From NCBI GenBank assembly GCA_963709485.1, contig CAVPWE010000001.1, forward strand, positions 1 through 64,000: a stretch of DNA of 64,000 nt, written 5' to 3'. A program made the position numbers and the translations under genes. Each line of letters starts with the position of its first letter. Positions within the stretch are counted from its first letter, which is position 1. Below, piece by piece: positions 51,866 through 61,114 of this stretch. This DNA is from JAXDBM01 sp963709485 (GTDB lineage Bacteria; Desulfobacterota; Syntrophia; Syntrophales; Fen-1087). A model generated the notes under the pieces. That model saw nothing but the letters and a program-made list of their open reading frames with translations, ran no database searches and was not told the DNA's origin.

Positions 51866-52507
51866 ATGGAACTGCTCCTGTGGCTCATTGATATTTTTGT
51901 TCACCTCGATCGCCATCTCGTCTGGCTCATTCAGAATTTCGGCGGATGGGCTTATCTTGTTGTCTTTCTCGTGGTTTTCTGTGAAACAGGCCTGGTTGTA
52001 ACCCCGATCCTGCCCGGCGATTCCCTGCTTTTCGGCCTGGGCGCCCTGGCGGCCGTCGGCGGGCTCAATGTGGATTGGCTGTTCCTCCTGCTGTGCGTGG
52101 CTGCGATTGCCGGGGATACCGTCAACTACATGGTCGGGCATTATGTTGGCCCCCGTGTGTTTCAAGAAGACACGAGCCGTTTTTTCAAGAGGGAATACCT
52201 GGAGCGGACACACCGGTTCTATGAGAAACATGGGGGAAAAACCATTGTGATTGCAAGGTTTATCCCCATTATCCGGACGTTTGCTCCATTTGTCGCCGGG
52301 ATCGGAAGCATGACCTATTCCCATTTCATCGTTTACAATGTCACCGGGGGGATTTTATGGGTGGCGGTCTTCATCTTCGGCGGCTATTACTTCGGCAACC
52401 TGCCGGTGGTGAGACAGAACTTTACGCTGGTCATCGTTGCCATTATCATAATTTCCGTACTCCCCGGCGTGATTGAGTTCCTTCGGCAGCGCCGGAAACC
52501 GTCCTGA
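51866..52507 (+). CDS. DedA-family membrane protein
   Basis: The 213-residue protein has the VTT/DedA fold signatures: ETGLVVTPILPGDSLLFGLGALAAVGGL (re-entrant segment), GDTVNYMVGHYVGPRVF, FYEKHGGKTIVIARFIPIIRTFAPFVAGIGSM, and a C-terminal helix. DedA proteins are linked to lipid scrambling and membrane homeostasis (undecaprenyl phosphate in some). ATG 51866 is taken for hydrophobic MELLLWLIDIF; an upstream in-frame start exists but falls inside the promoter. Confidence 0.9.
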   Translation: MELLLWLIDIFVHLDRHLVWLIQNFGGWAYLVVFLVVFCETGLVVTPILPGDSLLFGLGALAAVGGLNVDWLFLLLCVAAIAGDTVNYMVGHYVGPRVFQEDTSRFFKREYLERTHRFYEKHGGKTIVIARFIPIIRTFAPFVAGIGSMTYSHFIVYNVTGGILWVAVFIFGGYYFGNLPVVRQNFTLVIVAIIIISVLPGVIEFLRQRRKPS

Positions 52508-52607
52508 TGATTGCATAAAAACCGGTGAAGATGTTTCGCGGGCAGCGTCGGAGCCTTTTTTGCAGAGCGTCTGTTTTGAAAAATATTTAAATGAAAGGGT
52601 TTCATCC

Positions 52608-53447
52608 ATGAACAGGGTTTTTGCCTGCTTTCTGTTTTTCCTGATGCTCCTGGGCTTTTCCACGGACGCCGGCGCGGAGCCGAACAGTCTCGTCAAGATC
52701 AACAGCGATGTCGTGGTCGAAGAAAACATGAAGGTCCGGAACGTGGTCGTCTTCGGGGGGCAGATCACGGTCAACGGCACGGTTGAACAGCACGCCGTCG
52801 CCATCGGCGGCACCGTGGTGCTGGGCACGACGGCCGTCGTCAGGGGGGATGTGGTTGCCCTGGGCGGAATCGTCGTCGAGGGAAGGGGATCGAGTGTTTC
52901 GGGAACGATCACCGAGATCAACTCTTCGAACATCTCTGCGGCCATATCCGATATTCTCAGCGACGACTGGGAGGGCTGGTCATGGCTGTTTGCCATCTTT
53001 TCGATCGTCATCTTTGTCGGGATGCTCATCCTGGCCCTGCTCCTGGTCACGCTGATCCCAAAACCCATTCAGGTCATCGCTGCGGCCATCCGGACAAACA
53101 CGCTCAAGGTCACCCTGGCGGGGCTTCTCTGTCTGCTTCTGATCGTGCCCCTTGCCGTGCTGCTGACCATATCCGTGGTCGGGATCGTCCTGATCCCGCT
53201 GGAGATCATCCTGGTTGTTTGCGGCGCTTTGCTGGGCTTCATTGCCGTCTCGCAACTGGTCGGCCGGGGGGTGCTGCTGCGGATTAAAAAGTCCGAGGGG
53301 CGGATCGTCCTTCAGACATTCTGGGGGCTGGTGATCCTGTGGCTGGTCGGCTGGATCCCCTATGTGGGCTGGATGATCAAGGTCCTGGCCATTATCCTGG
53401 GCATGGGCGGGGTGATCATGACCCGTTTCGGAACGAAAGAGGTCTGA
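52608..53447 (+). CDS. Membrane protein with N-terminal bactofilin-like (polymer-forming) domain
   Basis: The 279-residue protein has a signal peptide (FACFLFFLMLLGFSTDAGA). A short beta-helix-like repeat follows (VKINSDVVVEENMKVRNVVVFGGQITVNGTVEQHAVAIGGTVVLGTTAVVRGDVVALGGIVVEG), like the polymer-forming cytoskeletal domain. Four or more membrane helices come next (WLFAIFSIVIFVGMLILALLLV onward) and end in a helix near IKVLAIILGMGGVIM. With the signal peptide, the repeat domain would be periplasmic, unlike cytoplasmic bactofilins. The CoA-transferase gene follows after 15 bases. Confidence 0.7.
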   Translation: MNRVFACFLFFLMLLGFSTDAGAEPNSLVKINSDVVVEENMKVRNVVVFGGQITVNGTVEQHAVAIGGTVVLGTTAVVRGDVVALGGIVVEGRGSSVSGTITEINSSNISAAISDILSDDWEGWSWLFAIFSIVIFVGMLILALLLVTLIPKPIQVIAAAIRTNTLKVTLAGLLCLLLIVPLAVLLTISVVGIVLIPLEIILVVCGALLGFIAVSQLVGRGVLLRIKKSEGRIVLQTFWGLVILWLVGWIPYVGWMIKVLAIILGMGGVIMTRFGTKEV

Positions 53448-53462
53448 ATTGGGGGATTTGAA

Positions 53463-55343
53463 ATGACGGAGAAAAAACCCGCGCCCTGGCGGGAAAAAAT
53501 CGTTTCCCCGGAACAGGCGCTGGAGCGCGTGCAACCGGGGATGAGCATCTTCCTGGGGACGGGCATGGCCGAACCCCGCACGCTGGTGAAGCACCTCATG
53601 GCGTCCGGCCAGCCGAACCTGCAGGATCTGGAGCTGATCCAGCTCATCAGCCTGGGGGACCCCCTATCGATCGATTCCCGCTATTCGAAAAAGTACCGCC
53701 TCAAAACCTTTTATGCAGGCTGGATGGCCAGCGAGTCCATTCGGGAGGGGCGGGTCGACCTGATTCCGAGCCGCTTTTCCCGCATTCCCTGGCTCTTCAA
53801 ATCCGGAGCGATCCGGATCGACATCGCCTTCATCCAGATCACCCCCCCCAACGATTCCGGCTACGCCAGCCTGGGTGTGGGGGTGGATGTCGCCCGGCAT
53901 GCCATGGAGCATGCCGATGTGGTCGTGGGCGAGATCAATGAATCGAGTCCCCACACCCTGGGGGACACGATCGTCCACGCCGACGAGTTCGACTGTCTGG
54001 TCCACGCCACGGAGCCGCCCCTTTACCTCGCCCGATGGCCTGTGGACGAGGTTTATCAGAAACTGGCCGCGCACGTGGCATCCGTCATCCCGGACGGGAG
54101 CTGCTTTTCCTTCTCCATCGGCCCCCTCTACGATGCGCTGGCCCTCCACCTGGTGCGGAAGAAGCACCTCGGCGTTCACACCTCCTTCTTCACGGACGCC
54201 CTTATGGACCTGGTGAAAAGCGGCGCCGTCACGAACCGCCGGAAGGCGTTCTACCCGGGTAAGTCGCTGACGTCCTATGCCCTCGGCACTGCCGAACTCA
54301 TGCGCTGGCTGGACCGGAACCCGCTCGTGGAGTTCCAACCGATCGACGTCACGCACGAGCCGAAGAATGTCGGCATGAACAGCAATTACGTCGCCATCCT
54401 GCCGGCCCGCAAGGCGGACCTGACCGGGGACATCGCCCTGCATGCCGGCCGGGGAAACGTCACCGCGGGACCGGGCGTGGTCCAGGAGCTCTTTGCCGGT
54501 GCGGCGCTCTCCAAAAACGGCCGGACCCTCTTTGCCCTGCCCAGCCGGAACCGCAGGGGCGAGTCGAACATCGTCCTTTCCGTCGACGACTACCCCTATC
54601 AGTTTTCCAACCGGGAATCCCTCGACATGGTGATCACCGAGTACGGCGTGGCTTATCTGACGGGCCGGACCGTCCGCGAGCGGTCGCAGGCCCTGATCGA
54701 TATCGCCCATCCGGACGACCGGGCAGGGCTGGTCCGGCAGGCCAAGGAGTCCAGGCTGCTTTACGCGGACCAGATCTACCTGGCCGAGTCGGGGCGCCTT
54801 TATCCGGAAAAGATCGCCTGTTCCCATGCCTTCAAGGGCGACCTGACGGTCCGCTTCCGGGCCATCAAGCCCTCGGACGAGGACGAGATGCGCCGGCTGT
54901 TTTACCGCTTTTCCGATCAGGCGGTCTACTACCGCTACTTCAGCCCCGTCAAGACCATGCCCCATGTCCGCATGCAGGAGTATGTCAATGTGGACTATGT
55001 CAACACCATGTCCATCGTCGGCATCGTCGCGGAATCGGGTCTGGAGAAAATCATTGCCGAGGGCCGCTATGTCCGCCGAAAGGACATGGACCGGCCCTTT
55101 GCCGACACTGCCTTTGTCGTGGACGAAGATTATCAGGGGCGGGGGATTGCGACCTTCCTGTTCGACCTGCTCATTCGCGTGGCCCGGGAGCAGGGCGTGG
55201 AGGGTTTCACGGCGGATGTCCTGGCGGACAACAAATCCATGCTGAAGGTTTTTGAAAAGGCGCCCTTCCCGGTCAAGGCCGTCCTGAACTACGGCGCCTA
55301 CGAACTGACGATCCCCTTCGTGGACAAGAACGACGCCTCCTGA
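53463..55343 (+). CDS. Acetyl-CoA hydrolase/CoA-transferase fused to a GNAT acetyltransferase domain
   Basis: Residues ~1-450 form a class I CoA-transferase/acetyl-CoA hydrolase: GMSIFLGTGMAEPRTL, the catalytic Glu in VVVGEINESSPHT, and the CoA-site GPGVVQELFAGA... VITEYGVAYLTGRTVRERSQALIDIAHPDDR. Residues ~460-625 are a GNAT domain: VRFRAIKPSDEDEMRRLFYRFSD, FVVDEDYQGRGIATFLFDLLIRVAREQGV (acetyl-CoA loop Q-G-R-G-I-A) and VLADNKSMLKVFEK. The fusion could couple acyl-CoA turnover to protein acetylation, which is inference. Its 3' end overlaps the convergent uvrA end by 46 bases. Confidence 0.85.
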   Translation: MTEKKPAPWREKIVSPEQALERVQPGMSIFLGTGMAEPRTLVKHLMASGQPNLQDLELIQLISLGDPLSIDSRYSKKYRLKTFYAGWMASESIREGRVDLIPSRFSRIPWLFKSGAIRIDIAFIQITPPNDSGYASLGVGVDVARHAMEHADVVVGEINESSPHTLGDTIVHADEFDCLVHATEPPLYLARWPVDEVYQKLAAHVASVIPDGSCFSFSIGPLYDALALHLVRKKHLGVHTSFFTDALMDLVKSGAVTNRRKAFYPGKSLTSYALGTAELMRWLDRNPLVEFQPIDVTHEPKNVGMNSNYVAILPARKADLTGDIALHAGRGNVTAGPGVVQELFAGAALSKNGRTLFALPSRNRRGESNIVLSVDDYPYQFSNRESLDMVITEYGVAYLTGRTVRERSQALIDIAHPDDRAGLVRQAKESRLLYADQIYLAESGRLYPEKIACSHAFKGDLTVRFRAIKPSDEDEMRRLFYRFSDQAVYYRYFSPVKTMPHVRMQEYVNVDYVNTMSIVGIVAESGLEKIIAEGRYVRRKDMDRPFADTAFVVDEDYQGRGIATFLFDLLIRVAREQGVEGFTADVLADNKSMLKVFEKAPFPVKAVLNYGAYELTIPFVDKNDAS

Positions 55344-58159
55344 CCCGGGTCCGGCAGAGTCCTGCGCAAGTAGCGGCCGGTGTGGGACGCCTCGTTCGCG
55401 GCCACCTCCTCCGGGGTTCCCGCGGCAACGATCCGGCCTCCGCCGGGTCCTCCCTCCGGGCCCAGATCGATCAGGTAATCCGCCGATTTGATGATGTCCA
55501 GGTTGTGCTCGATGACCACCACGGTGTTCCCCATGTCAACCAGCCGCATCAGCACATCGACCAGTTTCTGGATATCGGCAAAGTGCAGGCCGATGGTGGG
55601 CTCGTCCAGGATGTAGAGGGTGTTGCTGTTTGTCCTCTTGCCGAGCTCCCGGGAAAGCTTGATCCGCTGGGCTTCACCTCCGGAGAGGGTGGTCGCGGAC
55701 TGTCCGAGGCGGAGGTAGCCCAGGCCCACCTCGAACAGGAGCTGAAGCTTGGACCGGACGGCGGGGATGTTCTCGAAGAAGGAGAGGCCCTGGCTGACCG
55801 TCATGTCCAGGACCTCGGCGATGTTCTTTTCCTTGTAGCGGATCTCGAGGGTGTCCGGGTTGAAGCGCTTCCCGCGGCAGGCATCGCAGGTCACGTAAAC
55901 GTCGGGCAGGAAGTGCATCTCGATCTTGATCAGGCCGTTCCCTTCGCAGGCCTCGCATCTTCCGCCCTTGACGTTGAAGCTGAAACGGCCGGGCTTGTAT
56001 CCCCGGATCCTCGATTCGCTCAGCCCGGTGAAGAGGTCCCGGATCGGGGTGAACGCGCCGGTGTAGGTGACCGGGTTGGAACGGGGGGTCCGCCCGATCG
56101 GCTGCTGGTTCATCAGGATGACCCGTTCGATGCCGCCCAGGTCCGCAATCCGGCGGATCTTTCCCGAAGCGCCCTTCTGCCGGTAAAGTCTTCGGGCCAT
56201 CACCTTGCAGAGCGTTTCGATGATCATCGTGCTCTTTCCCGAGCCGGACACCCCGGTCACGGCGGTGAAGAGGCCCACCGGAATTTTGATGTCGATGTCG
56301 CGCAGGTTGTGCTCGTGGGCCCCCTCCAGAAGGATGTACCGCGCGGGCAGCGGCCTCCGCCGCTCCGGGACGGGAATGGTCCGCCTGCCCGAGAGGTACT
56401 GCCCGGTCAGGGACTCTTCCGCCCGGCAGATCTCTTCCGGCGTTCCCTGAAAGACGACCTCTCCGCCGTGGATGCCGGCTCCGGGCCCCATGTCGATGAT
56501 GTGGTCGGCCGACATCATCATGTCCATGTCGTGTTCGACCACCAGCACCGTGTTTCCCATGTCCCGCAGTTTCTTGAGGGTGGCGATCAGCCGGATGTTG
56601 TCCCGCTGGTGCAGCCCCACCGTCGGCTCGTCGAGGACATAGAGAACGCCCACCAGCCCCGATCCGATCTGCGTCGCCAGCCGGATGCGCTGCCCTTCTC
56701 CCCCGGAGAGACTGCCGGAGGCCCGTTCCAGCGTGATGTAGTCCATGCCCACGTCCATCAGGAACCGCAGGCGCTCGTGGATTTCCTTCAGGATCCGTTC
56801 CGAGATGAGGATCTCCTGTTCCGTCAGTCGCAGCGACGCGAAGAAATCGAGGCACTCCCCGATGGACAGCCGGCATAGCCCGTAGATGCTCCGGCTCTGA
56901 ATGGTGACGGACAGGCTTTCCTTCTTCAGACGGGCGCCCCGGCAGCCGGGGCATTCCCTGAGGTTGATGTACCTGGACAGGTCCATGCGGACGGCGTTGG
57001 AAGCCGTTTCCCGGTATCTGCGGTTAAGCTGGTTGAGCACCCCTTCGAAAGGCCTGCTGTAAAAATAGCGCCGCCCGCCGCGGTCGGCATGAAACCTGAT
57101 TTTCTCCGTTCCGGAACCGTTGAGAAGCATGTTCCGGATCCCTTCAGGAAGCTGGCGAAAGGGGGTGTTGATGTCGAAACGGTAATGCTGGGACAGGGCG
57201 TCCAGCATCTGGTGGTAGTGCAGGGAGTTCCGGCCGGCCCAGGGCAGGATGGCCCCCTCGCGTATGGATAGTTCGGGATCGGGAACCACCAGCTCGTCGT
57301 CGAAATACATCCGCGTGCCGAGCCCGCCGCAGTCCGGGCAGGCCCCGTAAGGGCTGTTGAAGGAAAACATGCGGGGCGCCAGTTCCGGGACGCTGATGCC
57401 GCACTGGGCACAGGCGTACCGTTCGCTGAAGAGGATTTCCTCGCCGCCCGCCGCGTCGATGCTGACGAGCCCGCCGGTCAGCCGGGATGCCGTTTCCAGA
57501 GAATCCCGAAGGCGTTTGCGGATCCCTTCCCGAATGATCAGCCGGTCCACGACGACGTCGATGTCATGGCGCCTGTTCTTGTCGAGGGCGATTTCCTCGC
57601 CCAGGTCTCTCATCCGGCCGTCGACGCGGACCCGGACGAAGCCGTCCTTCAGCAGTTTTTTGAATTCCTTTTGAAATTCGCCCTTCTTTCCCCTGACCAG
57701 GGGGGCAAGGAGGTTGATCCGCGTATTGTCGGGAAAGGCAAGGACCTGATCCACCATCATGTCGATGGTCTGTGCCTTGATTTCCTTTCCGCACTGATGG
57801 CAGTGGGGAATGCCGATCCTGGCGAAGAGAAGGCGTAGGTAATCGTAGATCTCGGTGACCGTTCCCACCGTCGAGCGGGGATTCTGGCTGGCGGCCCGCT
57901 GTTCGATGGCAATGGCCGGCGAGAGGCCTTCGATCGATTCGACATCGGGCTTGTCCATCTGGCCGATGAACTGCCGGGCGTAGGTCGATAGCGACTCCAC
58001 GTACCGGCGCTGCCCTTCGGCGTAGATGGTGTCGAAGGCCAGGGAGGACTTGCCGGAGCCGCTGAGGCCGGTAATGATGACAAGCCGGTCCCTGGGGATG
58101 TCGATGCTGATGTGCTTCAGATTGTGCTGGGCGGCGCCCTTGATGCGAATGTAGTTCAA
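55298..58159 (-). CDS. uvrA: Excinuclease ABC subunit A
   Basis: The 953-residue UvrA has two ABC modules: Walker A GLSGSGKSS (~31) and GVSGSGKST (~640); signatures LSGGEGQRIRLA and LSGGEAQRIKLS; and Walker B VLDEPTVGLH and ILDEPTIGLH. The zinc modules CHQCGKEI, CAQCG...CPDCGG and CEACEG...CDACRG are intact. It recognises helix-distorting lesions for nucleotide excision repair. Start MNYIRIKGAAQHNLKH is standard. I see no SOS-like operator in the 58160-58304 gap upstream of it. Confidence 0.97.
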   Translation of the reverse strand: MNYIRIKGAAQHNLKHISIDIPRDRLVIITGLSGSGKSSLAFDTIYAEGQRRYVESLSTYARQFIGQMDKPDVESIEGLSPAIAIEQRAASQNPRSTVGTVTEIYDYLRLLFARIGIPHCHQCGKEIKAQTIDMMVDQVLAFPDNTRINLLAPLVRGKKGEFQKEFKKLLKDGFVRVRVDGRMRDLGEEIALDKNRRHDIDVVVDRLIIREGIRKRLRDSLETASRLTGGLVSIDAAGGEEILFSERYACAQCGISVPELAPRMFSFNSPYGACPDCGGLGTRMYFDDELVVPDPELSIREGAILPWAGRNSLHYHQMLDALSQHYRFDINTPFRQLPEGIRNMLLNGSGTEKIRFHADRGGRRYFYSRPFEGVLNQLNRRYRETASNAVRMDLSRYINLRECPGCRGARLKKESLSVTIQSRSIYGLCRLSIGECLDFFASLRLTEQEILISERILKEIHERLRFLMDVGMDYITLERASGSLSGGEGQRIRLATQIGSGLVGVLYVLDEPTVGLHQRDNIRLIATLKKLRDMGNTVLVVEHDMDMMMSADHIIDMGPGAGIHGGEVVFQGTPEEICRAEESLTGQYLSGRRTIPVPERRRPLPARYILLEGAHEHNLRDIDIKIPVGLFTAVTGVSGSGKSTMIIETLCKVMARRLYRQKGASGKIRRIADLGGIERVILMNQQPIGRTPRSNPVTYTGAFTPIRDLFTGLSESRIRGYKPGRFSFNVKGGRCEACEGNGLIKIEMHFLPDVYVTCDACRGKRFNPDTLEIRYKEKNIAEVLDMTVSQGLSFFENIPAVRSKLQLLFEVGLGYLRLGQSATTLSGGEAQRIKLSRELGKRTNSNTLYILDEPTIGLHFADIQKLVDVLMRLVDMGNTVVVIEHNLDIIKSADYLIDLGPEGGPGGGRIVAAGTPEEVAANEASHTGRYLRRTLPDPGQEASFLSTKGIVSS

Positions 58160-58304
58160 CTTGAACCGTCTCGAAAGGTATCGTCATTCCCGCGGGTTCG
58201 GGACGACTGTTCATGGCGGGGGCGGGACGGTGCGCCCTCCGGCGTGAAGCCCGTCCCTGCAGATGCGGCGTGAATGCCGGTCTGTGTGATGCCGGGCCGG
58301 GTTT

Positions 58305-59288
58305 TTAGGGAGCCGCCGATTTCTTGATCTCGATGCGGGATTGCCTGCGGAGATCGCCGATCCACTGCTCGTATTTTTTTTCCGTCTTTTCATCCTCGAG
58401 CTTCGTTTTGATCTCCTCGCGAATGGCTTCGATGGGTTTTTTTCCGCCCCCCCGCTTGTCCAGGACTTTGATGATGTGAAAACCCACGGGCGAGGCGATG
58501 ACCTCGCTGATCTCGTCGATCTTCAGCCTTTCCGCCGCCTGGTCGACTTCGGGAAGCATCGTGCCCGCTTCAACGAACCCGATGTCGCCGCCCGCGGCAG
58601 CCGCCGGTCCCTGCGAAAACCGGGCAGCCAGCAGGTCGAAGGATTCCCCGTCTTTCAGCCGCTTGCGGATGCTCTCGGCATCCTCGAGCCGTTTCGCTCT
58701 TCTGGCGCGATCCTGGTTTTCAGGCGCCAGGAGCAGGATCTGCTTGATCCGGAAAGACTCCTTGCCTTCGTAATCCTCCCGGTGCTTGACGTAATAGTCG
58801 CCGATCTCCTCATCGGTAACCATGATGCCCAAACGGATTTCCCGGCGCAGCAGCCGCATCCGGACCATCTGATCCCGGATTTCCCGCTTGTAGGCGTCGA
58901 ATGTTGACCCTTCCCGCTCCAGCGTCTTCAGAAAATCATCCATCTGGATGTTTCTTTTGTCCAGGAGGTCCTTGATGGCGGCCATGACTTCCTCGTCGCG
59001 CACCGTCAACCCCTGCTTGGCCGCCCGCTGCTCGATGAGTTTGCCGTCGATCATCCGGCTCAGGACGTGCATTCTGCCTTCGGCGATGACCTTATCCCTG
59101 TCCGAACCCTTGTAGGAGGCCTCGATCCGCTTCTGAACCAGCGCAAAAGCGGACTCCAGCTCGTTCTCGGTGATGATGTCGTTGTTCACCACGGCAATGA
59201 TGCGATCGACCGTGGCGGCATGCGCGGCTGCGGCGGCCAGCCACAGTCCGGCAAAAAGTGCGATCAGGATGCGGTTTCCCTTCTTCAA
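58305..59288 (-). CDS. SurA-like periplasmic peptidylprolyl isomerase
   Basis: The start is taken as TTG 59288, which follows GGAGG and opens a signal peptide (KKGNRILIALFAGLWLAAAAAHA); the open frame extends further upstream without a ribosome binding site. The product is ~327 residues. The SurA N-terminal chaperone region (ATVDRIIAVVNNDIITENELESAFALVQKRIE) is followed by one parvulin domain (FRIKQILLLAPENQ... FSQGPAAAAGGDIGFVEAGTMLPEVDQAAERL... VGFHIIKVLDKR). It would fold outer-membrane proteins in the periplasm, with the barrel proteins of this window as plausible clients. Confidence 0.88.
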   Translation of the reverse strand: MKKGNRILIALFAGLWLAAAAAHAATVDRIIAVVNNDIITENELESAFALVQKRIEASYKGSDRDKVIAEGRMHVLSRMIDGKLIEQRAAKQGLTVRDEEVMAAIKDLLDKRNIQMDDFLKTLEREGSTFDAYKREIRDQMVRMRLLRREIRLGIMVTDEEIGDYYVKHREDYEGKESFRIKQILLLAPENQDRARRAKRLEDAESIRKRLKDGESFDLLAARFSQGPAAAAGGDIGFVEAGTMLPEVDQAAERLKIDEISEVIASPVGFHIIKVLDKRGGGKKPIEAIREEIKTKLEDEKTEKKYEQWIGDLRRQSRIEIKKSAAP

Positions 59289-59510
59289 AATAAACCTCCG
59301 GGGCTGTGCGACAGGACCTGCAATCAGGATTAATTTGTATATCTGCCTGTTTATCATGTCCCGCGTCAAGTAAAAAGATTGAACCAGACGGGAACGGCAT
59401 GAAGGCATTGGCGCAAAGGGGGATCCAAATAATCGCTTGAAGTCGGCAGACAAAGCATATATACAGCTTCTGTCTTGAAAATACCGTACGGGAACGGGAG
59501 ATTGCGGGAG

Positions 59511-60338
59511 ATGCCCAAAATGCTCAAAGAGTCACTGAAAACCATTGAAAGCTACAAATCGACGAGCCCTCACTATGAGGAGCTGCTCGACGTTCTGGGG
59601 GATATTCTGATCCTGCGCGAGGAGTACCGCCGAAAGATGCCGGAAGGACTGTTTCCGGTCGACGAGAGCCTGATCGGGAAGAAAATGGCGGGCGGCCTGC
59701 CGCTCATCGACTTTTCCGTGGGGCATTTCGACCTGTCCAGACCGAAGGAATACTTTCTGGCCCTCCTCGAGGTGGCGGAGAAGCGGGCGCCCGGCGAAAC
59801 CGGGGCGCTGGTCGAGAAGATCGAGAGCGGCGCCGTCGACTATGAAAAAATGGTCCTTAATTCCTTCTTCACTCGCGAGGAGGACGACGACGAGGAACCG
59901 GAGGAAGACTTCTTCGATCTGGTCGAGCTGTTTCTCGAAGAGAGCCTGAGGCCGTCTCTGGAAGAGGTCGCGAAAAAATATGCCGATTCCATTCGCTGCT
60001 GCCAGTGGTCTGAAGGATATTGCCCGGTCTGCGGGAAGGAACCCAAAATCGGACAAATCCGCGAGGAGATCGGGCGCTTCCTGTTCTGCAACCAGTGCGG
60101 CTTTGAATGGCACTTTCCAAGGATCAAATGCCCCTTCTGCGGCAACGAGGAGCAGCAGACCCTGTCCTATTTCACCGTCGAGGGCGATGAGCGGTACCGC
60201 GTCGACGTCTGCAACGAGTGCAAGCGGTACATCAAGATCGTCGACTTCCGGGAATCCAAGAAGGACGCGAACATGGACGTCGAGGACATCGCCACCCTCC
60301 ACCTGGACATCCTGGCCAACGAAGAGGGTTATGAATGA
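59511..60338 (+). CDS. fdhE: Formate dehydrogenase accessory protein FdhE-like
   Basis: The ~275-residue protein has an acidic helical N-terminal half and a zinc/iron domain with paired CxxC motifs: CPVCGKEPKIG, LFCNQCGFEWHFPRIKCPFCGN and VDVCNECKRYIKIVDFRE, as in FdhE. FdhE is needed for activity of membrane formate dehydrogenases, acting as a rubredoxin-like factor. No formate dehydrogenase genes are nearby. ATG 59511 is used. The 3' end overlaps nth by eight bases. Confidence 0.85.
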   Translation: MPKMLKESLKTIESYKSTSPHYEELLDVLGDILILREEYRRKMPEGLFPVDESLIGKKMAGGLPLIDFSVGHFDLSRPKEYFLALLEVAEKRAPGETGALVEKIESGAVDYEKMVLNSFFTREEDDDEEPEEDFFDLVELFLEESLRPSLEEVAKKYADSIRCCQWSEGYCPVCGKEPKIGQIREEIGRFLFCNQCGFEWHFPRIKCPFCGNEEQQTLSYFTVEGDERYRVDVCNECKRYIKIVDFRESKKDANMDVEDIATLHLDILANEEGYE

Positions 60339-60987
60339 CGGGGACATCCGCGGGATCATCCGCGCGCTGCGGAAAAACCTGGAATCCTGGGGCATGCCCA
60401 TCGTGTCCCACCTGGCGGAGGAGAGGCGCGACCCCTTCGAGATCCTGATCTCGACCCTCCTGAGCCTGCGGACGAAGGACGAGGTCACCGCCGCGGCGTC
60501 GGAGAGGCTTTTCCGGCTGGCCGATACGCCGGCCCGAATGCTCGGGCTTTCGGAGGCGGTCATCGCCAAAGCCATCTATCCGGTCGGTTTCTATCGCAAC
60601 AAGGCCGGGACGATCCGCGAGATCTGCGGGGAACTGATCCGCCGGTTCGAGGCCACCGTCCCCGACGACATCGATACGCTGCTCACGCTGCGGGGCGTCG
60701 GCCGGAAGACGGCGAACCTCGTGGTTTCGCTCGGCTACGGCAAGCCGGGGATGTGCGTGGATACGCATGTGCACCGGATCTCCAACCGCCTCGGATACGT
60801 CTCCACGAAAACCCCCGAGGAGACGGAATTTGCCCTGAGGGCGAAGCTGCCCCGGCCCTACTGGACGGATTACAATACCCTGATGGTAACCTTCGGGCGG
60901 CAGGTCTGCCGGCCCGTTTCCCCCCTTTGCAGCCGCTGTCCGGTGTTCCGCTTTTGCGACCGGAAAAATGTCGTCCGAAGCCGCTGA
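60331..60987 (+). CDS. nth: Endonuclease III (DNA glycosylase/AP lyase)
   Basis: The 218-residue HhH-GPD protein has the hairpin LRGVGRKTANLVVSLGYG carrying the catalytic Lys, the catalytic Asp in VDTHVHRISNRLG, and a C-terminal [4Fe-4S] motif C-x6-C-x2-C-x5-C (CRPVSPLCSRCPVFRFC). It removes oxidised pyrimidines. Its ATG lies inside the end of fdhE (8-base overlap), so it is coupled to it. Confidence 0.95.
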   Translation: MNDGDIRGIIRALRKNLESWGMPIVSHLAEERRDPFEILISTLLSLRTKDEVTAAASERLFRLADTPARMLGLSEAVIAKAIYPVGFYRNKAGTIREICGELIRRFEATVPDDIDTLLTLRGVGRKTANLVVSLGYGKPGMCVDTHVHRISNRLGYVSTKTPEETEFALRAKLPRPYWTDYNTLMVTFGRQVCRPVSPLCSRCPVFRFCDRKNVVRSR

Positions 60988-61029
60988 TCCGGCCCGGCAA
61001 TCCGCGCCTTCACCGCCGCCAAAAAAGGA

Positions 61030-61058
61030 TTGACTTAAACAGGTTGTGCCGCTATGAT
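61030..61058 (+). promoter_or_regulatory. Promoter of gap-tpiA-secG
   Basis: TTGACT (61030-61035), a 17-base spacer and TATGAT (61053-61058), followed by a short leader and GGAGG before the ATG at 61115. Confidence 0.7.
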
Positions 61059-61114
61059 CCGCTCGCTTCGGCGAGCAGTTCCAAATATCTCGGGATCGAG
61101 CAAGGAGGTTCATC

